From contig NC_049987.1 in assembly GCF_000003815.2 (NCBI RefSeq), forward strand, positions 7,940,877-8,004,876: a stretch of DNA of 64,000 nucleotides, given 5' to 3'. The translations under genes were made by a program, and so were the position numbers. Positions 32,858-43,400 of the stretch are shown piece after piece. The first letter of the stretch is position 1. Every line of letters begins with the position of its first letter. The stretch is from Branchiostoma floridae. Taxonomy: Eukaryota; Chordata; Leptocardii; Amphioxiformes; Branchiostomatidae. The notes beneath the pieces are model-generated. The model saw nothing but the letters and a program-made list of their open reading frames with translations. It was not told where the DNA came from and did not search any database.

Positions 32858-32863
32858 ATTAAA
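32858..32863 (+). terminator. C2CD3: Candidate poly(A) signal of C2CD3 (ATTAAA)
   Basis: ATTAAA lies 189 bases after the C2CD3 stop codon (32667-32669), in an AT-rich tail. It is the first good hexamer on the plus strand downstream of the stop. Cleavage would be near 32880. Confidence 0.45.
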
Positions 32864-32884
32864 GCACTCCCATGCAGTGACTTC

Positions 32885-34060
32885 TTTTTGCTGCATTTGT
32901 CACCTCCATGAAATGTCATGGAATGGAGGTTATATTTTCTGTTATGTGTCTCTGTCTGTGTAGATGATTACTCAAGAACGGCTGGATGGATTGGTTTCAT
33001 ACTTGTTGTGTTGGTGGGGTGTGATGAAAGCTCGAATCGATGAGATCTTGGGAGCCGTATCTGTCGTTATAATCGATGTAATAATATCAGAAATCACCCC
33101 TATATTTGAGATATATTGGTACAGGCATCGTGCTGTATGTGTTTGTTAATGGGCTTAGCTGCAAGCAGATAGTGAGGTGACAGCTGTTTGGGGAACCCCC
33201 AGTAGTTTTATTTATGTCTGCTTAGGACTGTTTGAAATATTTGTAACATTTGGCACAGTAGTTACTTGGATGTCTCACATACTGTACTGCTGATTTGAGT
33301 GACATGGTGATTAAAATGCCATTAGGTCCTCTCATCTTAGATGGGTTGGGTGTCAGAAGTTTTATGGGCGATACAGATGTTCTGATTTCGTTACGATAAG
33401 GGACAGTTGTTGTCTCTTTTGTAGCCAATGGTACTTGTTTTTTAGCAGACGGGGTTGGCGCCAAGTATTCATCTTACAGTTGATGTAGGGCTATCAGAGG
33501 AAAGTGTGCATCTCATTTTTGTACCGTGTGAACAGCTGATGTTATGACATATTGGTGGAAAATCAAATCACCATCTGACTAAAGTTGGCCACATCCCTTC
33601 TTCTTTCTGAGTTTCCCAACTTCCTCCCACCACACCGCTCTGAGGCACATAGTCGAACCTCAATAATGCTGACAACCTTAGACAGTTTAAATGCCAAACA
33701 TCAAGCTTAAGGAACACCACGCTACCATATGCCGTGGACCTCTTAAATGCACATTACACAATTAAGTGTCACATTTTAATAATTACTAATCAGATGGACA
33801 TCCTCTGTGTCATTAAATAAATACACCACTACTTTCCCATAACATTTATAACCATTACTCTCAAATACAACCGACTGTAAACATACATACCATCCACAAA
33901 AAAGCAATAAATATTTCATGGAGGTATGAGGTCCCCGAACTCTAGTATGTCATCTTTGTAGCAAATTGCAGGTTTTTTACTGGTACAACGTAGATCTGTA
34001 TAATATATGATGTTGAACATAACCGGTGTCGTGATGATGCGTTTCAGTTTTACACCAGGA
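32885..34060. other. Intergenic between C2CD3 and the membrane-protein gene
   Basis: No gene supported. C2CD3 and the membrane-protein gene converge here. The 95-codon minus-strand frame at 33916-34203 has no family features and partly overlaps the duplicated block. Confidence 0.45.
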
Positions 34061-34470
34061 GTATATTCTGTGTTCGATCTGAGACGGGTAATGCCCGCTG
34101 ATCCGTGACGGAGTGACTTTTGTCTAACCCGCCTAACTACTGTGCTGTGCAGGTGAGGTAAGCCGTATATTATAAGGTCAAAGCGCATCAGGGAAAGTCG
34201 CACATAAGATCAAACTGAATACCTGCGTGATCGCTTGTCTTGAGGCTATTTTAGCCAAGTCGTATAGCCTTTGTTAAGGTGGGTTCGCGCGTGCGTATAT
34301 ATTCAAGTCCGTGTACGTACGTCTTAGCCTCTACCAGGCTCCTTGGGGCGCTGTAAAAGTAATAGATTACAACACGGGGCATTCCGTATCGCCCGAGGTA
34401 CGGCTCGACCGCGGATAAAACATAGTTTTACTCAGTCTACAGTGTATTGTCATGTATTGCTGGTAGGGGT

Positions 34471-35241
34471 TTAAATAACTCCATACTCAGAAGAGTCTTG
34501 AAAGTTGTTTACAAGATGTGAGTCAGTGTCAACAATTTCTAACAGCTGATCATCAACAAATTCCTCTTGCTTCCCTCCTTGGGAAAAGTCGGGACGACTT
34601 CGTGTTACCGGAGCAACCTTCGCCAACATGACGACCGCGGTTAGGACGAGTAGGCCGTACAGAAACGTGTCATCCACACCGCTAGCACGACGGAGACAAA
34701 ACGCCCATATCAGGAGGGGAGGAAAAGACGCTACTGTCCACCTGAATTTATCACGGAAGACCAGCTCAACAGTGGTAGTGACCAGGACACCGATCGCCAG
34801 TAGGACCAGGTGAAGGGTCACCGCGGTGTCCGGCACGATGTGGAAGTCCTGGACGAGCAGCTCGCTGACCAGCGCCGCGGTCTGGACGTAGTTCCAGGTC
34901 AGGTTGAAGGCCACACAGTTCTCAACCAGCAGGGCGTAACACGCGCGGTGACAGAGGGGGATTTGGCGGGAAACCTTCTTCTCTATGTTCTCGAGCGTTT
35001 TGTGTGCAACGAGCAGACATCCAATCAAAACACACTGATTGAGAACCTTCACTAGCACTGCGTAGGGCAAGTCCAGTGGAAGTACAGTTGACACCCAGTC
35101 ATACAGTGCACTTATACCAAAGGTCCCTACGACCAGCTCGGGGATGGGAGGGGTAAAAATGTTCTCCCAGGAGTCCCTGAGCCAGTAGATCAGAGCCGCC
35201 GCTTTCCAGACGACACAAACAATGGTTGGAGCATCCGCCAT
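34471..35241 (-). CDS. Multi-pass membrane protein of unknown family, single exon
   Basis: An uninterrupted 256-codon frame. I start it at the ATG at 35241 (MADAPTIVCVVW), which has G at -3 and +4; a longer reading would need a GTG at 35277. About five to six hydrophobic segments are visible at roughly residues 34-52, 58-79, 100-125, 137-160, 168-183 and 190-208. Arg/Lys-rich turns lie between them (EKKVSRQ, FRDKFRW, CLRRASG). The C-terminal tail from about residue 210 is acidic and hydrophilic (EEFVDDQLLEIVDTDS). I do not recognise the family and assign no function. The 3' two-thirds, with about 400 bases of downstream flank, is tandemly duplicated at 35812-36749. Lack of introns may mean an old retrocopy or a naturally intronless gene. 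Confidence 0.6.
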   Translation of the reverse strand: MADAPTIVCVVWKAAALIYWLRDSWENIFTPPIPELVVGTFGISALYDWVSTVLPLDLPYAVLVKVLNQCVLIGCLLVAHKTLENIEKKVSRQIPLCHRACYALLVENCVAFNLTWNYVQTAALVSELLVQDFHIVPDTAVTLHLVLLAIGVLVTTTVELVFRDKFRWTVASFPPLLIWAFCLRRASGVDDTFLYGLLVLTAVVMLAKVAPVTRSRPDFSQGGKQEEFVDDQLLEIVDTDSHLVNNFQDSSEYGVI

Positions 35242-35504
35242 CGCGAAAACAGTACACGCAGTCACCAGATGAGGCACAACTAGTCGTCCAAATAGCCGCT
35301 TTTACTTTGCTTGAGCTACTGGATTTGATTTTTCCAGGAAAGGGCCAGACGCGTCAGATAACATCTGTTATCTTTTGTCTAGGAACATGTCGGGCGGAAC
35401 GTCATTCAAGATGCCCTGAGGCTTTTAGGTGAAAGCTACCATTTTCAATTTCAGACGAGACAAGTGATGGTTAGAGCACACATACATGTTGGGTTGGGAG
35501 GAAT

Positions 35505-35721
35505 ATGAATGCCATCCGAGGTGCCCCGTCACCCATAGTAAACTCGCCCTTGGGTGCTCGTCTCATGTCTTCAACCTTCACTAGTCCCAATAATCTACAA
35601 CAGAAACCCAAAACCAAAACCCTGGCTACGGACAGGCTACAACGTAGTTTAGAAGTTAGTAAATCTGCAATATTAGTGTCACGTAATGATGAAGTCCAGA
35701 CCAAACAGTCTTTTGAAATGG
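35505..35721 (+). CDS. Candidate first coding exon of an unidentified plus-strand gene
   Basis: ATG at 35505 opens 72 codons (MNAIRGAPSPIVNSPLGARL then ... KQSFEMG) and ends at a perfect donor, ATGG|GTAAGT, at 35721/35722. The peptide is basic and Ser/Pro-rich with SPLGARLMSS and LQRSLEVSKSAILVS. I do not recognise a family and find no clear second exon in the window. It lies 264 bases head-to-head from the membrane-protein start, which suggests a shared promoter. It could also be the orphaned first exon of a gene broken by the duplication beside it. Confidence 0.33.
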
Positions 35722-36282
35722 GTAAGTCAAGTATTTTTACAGATTTTGATTGAGACGATAAGGAATTCCATTCAAAGCACTGTCTTAGAGCACGACAAAG
35801 CTTTCTTTCTGTGTTGATCTGAGACGGGTAATGCCCCTCTTCCGTTGTGGAGTGACTTTTGTCTATCCCGCCTAACTACTGTGCTGTACATACAGGTGAG
35901 GTAAGCCTTATAAGGTCAAAGCGCATCACGGAAAATTACATATAAGATCAAACTGAATACCTGCGTAGTCACTTGTCTTGAGGCACTATTTTAGCCAAGT
36001 CGTATAGCTTTTGTTAAGGTGGGTTCACAGTTCACGCGTGCGTATATATTCAAGTCCGTGTAAGGTTCGTACGTACGTCTTAGCCTCTACCAGACTCCTT
36101 GGGTCACTGGAAAATAATAGATTACAAGGCATTCCGTATCACCCGAGGTAAAGCCCGACCGCGGGTAAAACGTAGTTTTACTTAGTTTACAGTGTATTCT
36201 CATATATTGCTGGCAGGGATTTAATTAAACAACCCCATTCTCAGAACCGTCTTGAAAGTTGTTTACAAGATCTAAGTCAGTG

Positions 36283-36748
36283 TCAACAAATTTGTAACAG
36301 CTGATTTCCAGTGAATTCCTCTTCCTTCCCTCCTTGGCAAAAGTCGGAACGACTGCGTGTTACCAGAGCGACCTTCGCCAACATGACGAGCGCGGTTAGG
36401 ACGAGTAGGCCGTACAGAAATGAGTCATCCACACCGCTAGCACGACGGAGACAAAACGCCCATATCAGGAGGGGAGGAAAAAACGCTACTGTCCACCTGA
36501 ATTTATCACGGAAGACCAGCTCAACTGTGACAGTAACAAGGACGCCGATCGCCAGTAGGACCAGGTGAAGGGTCACCACGCTGTCCGGCACGGTGTGGAA
36601 GTCCTGGACGAGCAGCTCGCTGACCAGCGCCGCGGTCTGGACGTAGTTCCAGGTCAGGTTGAAGGCCACACAGTTCTCAACCAGCAGGGCGTACCACGCA
36701 CGGTGACAGAGGGGGATTTGGCGGGAAACCTGCTTCTCCGTGTTCTCG
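36283..36748 (-). pseudogene. 5'-truncated, frameshifted copy of the membrane-protein gene
   Basis: The frame is open from about 36748 (ENTEKQVSRQIPLCHRAWYA) and matches the intact gene at 34471-35241 with few substitutions. Homology stops abruptly at 36749, so the start codon and first ~80 residues are missing. Near the C-terminus an extra T in CAAATTTGTTGA, against GAAATTGTTGA in the intact gene, shifts the frame into a stop after QLLQIC. The acidic tail is lost. Confidence 0.75.
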
Positions 36749-36749
36749 T

Positions 36750-37000
36750 TATGTTATAAATTTGGCAATATTGGGGTTATGTCTTTCATATCCCCATTAC
36801 TTAGGAACACGAATACATGTACTTTTGAAAACATTAAAAAGATTATTGTGCCACATTCCCTACGGGCTAAAAGCTAGCTCTTTCTGCTGCATTTGTTATG
36901 TCATAAATTTGGCAATATTGGGGTTTCATATCCCCATTACTAAAAAAAAAAAAAAAACTAATGCTTTTGAAAACATTCAGGAAAGATTATTCACATCATA
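36750..37000. repeat. Direct repeat of ~55 bp next to the duplication
   Basis: ATAAATTTGGCAATATTGGG followed by a CATATCCCCATTACT block occurs at about 36755 and again at about 36902, the second copy ending in a poly(A) run. It abuts the truncated end of the membrane-protein pseudogene. Confidence 0.6.
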
Positions 37001-37491
37001 TAGAAAATGTATTAATTTGTAAATTTGCAAAAAAACAGAACTCATAGGTATAGAACTAGTATATGAAGAATCAAACTTCACACCTGAGAGGCTGAGAGCT
37101 TTATCATTTTAAGATATCCCTGATCTTACTCCATTGTAAAATAGTTGAAGTAAATAAATGATATGTCAACCATCTGGTACTAGATGTGTATGAAATGCAA
37201 AGAGCAGGTACAATGAAAATAATTTATCAATCAAGTTAAATTTCACTTCATGTGTTCATTTGTACCTCTTTTTCACAGAAAAAACAAAACTGCTGTACCA
37301 TTGAAAATATGACAAACTGGGGCATGTAATAAATGAACTGAATACATAATTGCACAAAATATATATTATATTATCAACTTCCTTTGGAAAAATGATCACC
37401 ACCTTGTTAGTCTCAATATATTCCAGATAGCCCAACTGTTGTCAAACACCATTATGGGTTAAACGGTCATCACACTTGGTCAGGATTTAGA

Positions 37492-40400
37492 CTAGTTCTT
37501 CTGCAGTGCCAGTGAGATGGCCAGCTTCCTCTCCCCAGTGAAGGACATGCGGGCGTGCTTCACGTACATGTTGTTCAGCATGATCAGGTCTCCCTTCTGC
37601 AGCTGGAAGCCCACAGAAACCTACAGAAAAAGTGTCAAAAAGGTCATTGAAAACAAGTAATACTAAGTACGGTATAAAGAGTTATTGACACAGCATACTG
37701 TACCAGTCTCTAAATGAGATGAGATGAATAGGTTTATTGGATACATAACACAGTCAATGAAACTAAGGCCTAGGATAAAAACTGAAGTGTACTAAAACAC
37801 ATACCTACATAACCTCGGAAGACTGTTAAATACAAAATGTATCTAACTTGATATTTACATATAAAAGTCATAGATATTCTAACAAAGGATTCAGGAGTCA
37901 GGCATAGTGGTTTTCATGAAGCTGATCTCATGACCCATTAACCCAGGCTATATTTGGCCTGACAAGGCCAAAGGTCTTCATGAAGCGTGTTGAACTTGGA
38001 TATCACTTCACAGATCACTGCCTGGAAATCCTCCAGAACCTGATTAGGGTTGGGCACCAGTATACCCATGTACCGACTGGTTTGGGGACAAATTTGAAAA
38101 TAGAGATAATGGTTACTGTGATGTAAATTTTAAATGGGGATGCAATTCTGTCCATTTTGAGGCTGCTCTTTGAACAGCACCGCTCTGAAAATATCAACAT
38201 CATATTAATTATTATCATCACTCCAATTTAAAACTTGGAACATAATTTGTGGCACCCACAAAGACCTGTGCTCACGTTTGACTGTTCAAAATATTGATAC
38301 ATCACAACTGCACCATATAAACAGGTTCAGACCTGTTATTGTTACTGGCTGGGCAGACTACTCTCTCTATGTAGCCATGGGCTAAATTGTGAGCAGCTTA
38401 CAAGAGGCGGGCTAAATCATAAGGGTCTGGAGTGGCTGCGATTCAACACTAACACAGGTGACCTCAATGCGACTGTCGCAAGGGTCTCGAGTGGCTGCCA
38501 TTCGGCACCAACTCAGGTGACTTCAATACGACAGCAAATTGCCCCATTGGCGGCCAAAGAACTGGACCTCAATTTTCTTAACCCACCCCTACCCCTGATA
38601 ATGATTACCTGCCAACAGACGTCCCTGATATGCTGCAGCACGTCGAGGGGGATGTCCGACCCGTCGCCGTAGTAAGTGTGGAAGGGGTAACGATTGTCTG
38701 GAATGTCCTTCTTTGACCAATCAGGATGAGCCTTGAAGTACGAGGCGTTCATGGAGTGCGGCTGGGTGAACCAGATCTCCTCACCTGTGGGACAAAGCCC
38801 ATGCTAACATGAGCTAACATCTACCAGTTCATCATTATGTATATCAAGGAGGCTATACTGTACACAGTAGAAGCTGAGTTATCGGCACAAAAGATTACAC
38901 ACTTCTGTTAATTGCAAGGAATCCCAAACCGGTGTGGTCCAGCTGGAAAACTTGGCATTGTTGCACCCCCCGGATAACTAAACAAAATACGTTGGCAAAT
39001 GAGATGTGCAATTGAACGGCTTCTACTGCTTGAGCATTAACCTCCTTGGGTATTATTACTCCATATAGCATCACAAACAGTGGCCTAGGCTCTAGCTATT
39101 TTTTGGTGGCTTGTTATGCGTTTGTGTCAGGCTTTCTACTTTCTTAAGGTTCTTTTTTTGTCTGCCAGCCAAGCAGAGGCTAGGCTTTAGCTCATTTTTA
39201 ACATCTTTTAGATGTTTTTGTCATGCTCTCTATTTTATCAGGGTTTCTTTTTGTCTGCCAGTCAAGCAAGACTCGCTGACGAAGTAGACAAAGATGCCTA
39301 CACAGATGTGACAGTCAATAACCAGCCTCAGGCAAATCTCTGCTTGGAGAGTACAGGGACATGTTTACGGCTGCAATTCAGCTATGTATCAGATGTTATG
39401 GTTGATACATACTTTTCCAAATTCCAATAAATGTATCTAAATGATACTATGAGAGGCTTGAAGTTACTAGAGGCCACTTCAATCTGTACTTTCAAGTGTT
39501 AGAAGATGACACAAGAAACAAATGGCCAATCCTGGCTCCAGTGTGATAACTGATTTCAGCATCAAGTAATACTTTTGCACACTACAAGTGTCTTTATACC
39601 GTCTACAGTCACCTTTGTATGTACGTAGTGCAGGCAGAGTTGTCCACCATGACAGGGACCCGTCAGACTCCCACTGGTACCCCATGTCATTGGCCTTCAT
39701 GTAACTGTCAACAACAGACTTGTCCTCTGTCAGGAAAACCTGCAAAAATAACACAAAGTGTACACTTGTTATTTATGTGTACATGATTGCATATGAATGA
39801 TACAATGCAAAGAAATCTTGGGGCTTATTTCGGCCATATCAAGGAAGTTATATAACCTCCATAGCCATATCAAACATTATAAGATACAGCACCAGGTTTG
39901 ATTCAGGTTCAGTAAGCAACTGAGGATGGTATCAATTGTTTCTCTTCAATGCTTTATTAAGTATTATTGTACTTCACACACTACAAGTGTGTACTTCTGA
40001 AAGTGTGCACTTCTAAAAGTGTGTACTTCTAAAAGTGTGTATTTCTTCTACAAGTCTGTATTTCTAAAAGTGTGTATTTCTAAAAGTGTGTATTTCTACA
40101 AGCGTGTAACGGTATGTATACAACCGTGTATTTCTACAAGTGTGTATTTCTACAAGTGTGTATTTCTACAAGTGTGTATTTCTACAAGTGTGTATTTCTA
40201 CAAAGCGTGTATTTCTACAAGTGTGTATTTCTATAAGTGTGTACTTCTACAATTGTGTACTTCTACAATGTGTACTTCTAAAAGTGTGTACTTCTAAAAG
40301 TGTACTTCTAAAAGTATATTTCTACAAATGTGTTTTGCTACAAGTGTGTATTTCTACAAATGTGTACTTTTAAAAGTGTGGATTTCTACAATTGTGTACT

Positions 40401-43400
40401 TCTACAAGTGTGTATTTCAGGAAATGATCATAATACATTGGAAACGGTACCTCTTGCCACGACGTGTAGGACCCTGGCGCCCTGTTTGGCACGTGACGGA
40501 AGTACCGTACGCCCAGCTTGCGGAACTTGTCCACCACGGCAGAGTCCAGGCGTGGCAGGACCTCCCGTACGTCCGTTAGCACGGTCTCCCCTCCCTTGCC
40601 TGGAGCAGCCGGTTGGAGACAGAAGAACGATATCTGGAGGAAAGGAAAGAAACACATTAAGAACATCAGACTCTCTCTATACGAATGTATATAAGTATGT
40701 GTGCATGTACGTATGTATATGTATGTATGCATGTATGTATATATATATATATATATACATACTGAGAGGGTGAGAGAGATATAGACATACATGTATACAT
40801 GTATATATATAGATAGATGTAAAATAGATATTAAATATATATATATATATATATATATATCTCTAATAAAATATATATAATCAAAGACAGTATATAGGGA
40901 AGATAACATCATTTGCCTATATGCAAGAATTATGTGTTTTAAGAAACAGGGAAAACTGCATTTTAAAAAGTGATAAATGTGTGAGAATGGTAAAGTAAAA
41001 TTTTTCAACTGCAGTGCAGCATATGAAAACTGCTGACTTCGTGACCTGGACAGGACCTTTTGCCCCAATTATGTGACTACCACTGTTGCCCCTTACATTA
41101 TTTACAGTGCTGAACTGGTACAGACCAGTTTGGCAACTTGTGCTAAACCGGTGTGGACCGGTTTGCAAATGGGAAGTTACACATCAACTCATTAGTATAT
41201 ATATAATAGGTAGTCTGTAGATGTTCATATTTTCGACAACCCTGGGTCTTGGACTGGCTACAACTCGCCCTGAGCGATATTTTAGATTGGTGGACATACT
41301 GCCTTAACAGTTAAGTCGCCAAAGAGATCTGATGCTAGCCTGGTACCCAGGGTAAAAAGTGACATGGATTCTGTGGCACAAAATATAGGTCAGCACCTGC
41401 TGTCAGGCCTACCTCACATTCCCAAACCAGGGCCAGAGGGGCGGCTTTCGTGAACGAAAAGAATACAGTTGTAAAGAAAGATAGTACTGGGCATTATTTG
41501 TGTCTATTCTACGTCTAACGTTACTTTTCTATTTTTCGTTTCCGTAAACTGCCCGGTCAGGTTCTGGTTTAAGTCCTGGTTTGGAAATATGACGTTAGCT
41601 TTACTAGTATAATCACAGGTGGTTAATGAGTTGTTGGCACAGACGGAGACCCGTGTACTTATAGGCTGTCTTGGCAAACATGTCCTGACCACAATGTTTT
41701 CGTATTTATATTTCAGCCATACATAGTATGGTGAAATATATTGTATTCGTAATGTTTCTTTCTTTCTTTCTTTCTTTCTCCTGTCAAATCTTCAAAGTGA
41801 TTCATCTCCGCCGTTCCTGGACCGAATGACCTGAAATTTGGCACAGGGGTAGAATGGGTCAATACCTTGATGCTTTTTTCTCAGTTTTTTCATATCTGCC
41901 TCTAAAATGATTTTATTGAGATTTTTTGGTCAATTTTAGACCAAAACTGTATATTTTGGCCCCTGTACCCTGGTATTACAACCAAATGAGCTGAAATTTG
42001 ACAGAGATGTGCCTTGATAATGCTCCCATATAAATTCGATAACACTTTTGGTGTACAGTACAACAAAATGCTTATTTTTGCGATTTTTTGACCAATTTTT
42101 GACCAAAAAAGGACACTTTTGGCCCCTGTACCCTGGTATTACAACCAAATGAGCTGAAATTTGACAGAGATGTGCCTTGATGATGCCCCCATATAAATTC
42201 AATAACACTTTTGGTGTACAGTACAACAAAATGCTTATTTTTGCGATTTTTTGACCAATTTTTGACCAAAAAAGGACACTTTTGGCTCCTGTACCTTGGT
42301 ATTGCAACCGAATGAGCTGAAATTTGACACAGATGTGCCTTGATAATCCCTTCATATAAATTTAATAACACTTTTGGTGTACAGTGCAACAAAATGCTTA
42401 TTTTTGCGATTTTCGGCCAATTTTTGACCAAAAAAGGACACTTTTGGCTCCTGTACCCTGGTATTACAATTAAATGACCTGAAATTTGGTATAGATAGGC
42501 ATTAGATACTTGGTAACAAGATTCAAGTAAAATTTTTGACATAAACAACTTTAAAATTATTAATTTTGGCACTTTTCTGAGGGGAATTTTGTTTTCTTTT
42601 GGCCTCCTGACGTGACCTTCCGTGACCCCGCACAGAGCCACACCTGTGCGCGTCAGCCGGAGAGTTAATTGAATCAAAGACCTAGCCAATCAGCGAAGGC
42701 CCTTGACCTGCTGCGGTGNNNNNNNNNNNNNNNNNNNNNNNNNNNNNNNNNNNNNNNNNNNNNNNNNNNNNNNNNNNNNNNNNNNNNNNNNNNNNNNNNN
42801 NNNNNNNNNNNNNNNNNNAAAGCGTCGGACAGGGGTCCGGGGGCCCCCGAATGTCCCCGGCGGGGTCCAGGGGCAGGCCCTCTGTGGGGGGGGGGGGGGG
42901 GGGACCCAGGAAGCTTCTTGTATTTTAGACTATTGAGAAGGCTTCTTTTATCAGTTTTTTTAGGGCCATATCTACGATAATCGTAGCAGTCACTTACTTC
43001 TCTTCAGCAGTTTGACTTTAAAATATTTCGGGTCAAAGCTTCAAAGACAACTAAAACCTCATAAACAACAAACTTTACTTAGCTCAACAGTATACAAAAA
43101 TATTGTACGGGTTGCCATCCTTAGTTGAAGCGCTTATTTATGGCGCTAGTATCTTCGCTGCGCCGTTAGCCGCCGTGCGACTTTTGTTGACGGTCTGATA
43201 TCCCTACGTCGCCGCCTCGCTGATATTCCCACGGACATGTTTCAAGAAAAATACCCAGCAAAAAACGCTGTTCTGCGTCAAATTCTATTCTATAAAACAT
43301 GTGGGACTCAGTGTTACAGTCTAAATATTTTGTAGAAGCACCGCTGTAGGAAAGAAGGTCCAAGCAATGTAAAACATCACGTAGCATGAAGTTCGCTGTC

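Larger units (their letters stand above)
34070..36749. repeat. Tandem duplication, blocks 34070-34999 and 35812-36749
   Basis: The two ~0.93-kb blocks share long identical runs (TGAGACGGGTAATGCCC; CGCCTAACTACTGTGCTGT; the coding part throughout) and differ by small indels. They are direct repeats about 1.74 kb apart. The second lies inside or behind the candidate plus-strand exon at 35505-35721. Confidence 0.85.

Noticed and set aside
34471-35277. Longer membrane protein starting at 35277
   Set aside because: That start is GTG; the first ATG in frame is at 35241 with a good context, so 256 residues is the better reading.
39212-39430. Plus-strand exon-like segment after a CTGCCAG acceptor (ARLADEVDKDAYTDV)
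   Set aside because: It lies in an intron of the minus-strand oxygenase gene, part of a local duplication, with no partner exons.
40019-40579. Several plus-strand frames rich in CISTSVYFYK
   Set aside because: They translate a minisatellite whose unit keeps the frame open; no gene.
40370-41068. A 232-codon minus-strand protein
   Set aside because: Only the 61 codons at 40633-40451 are an oxygenase exon; the rest is AT-rich intron.
41936-42689. Minus-strand frames of 139 and 205 codons
   Set aside because: They run across the 163-bp tandem array and repeat themselves; no splice or family support.
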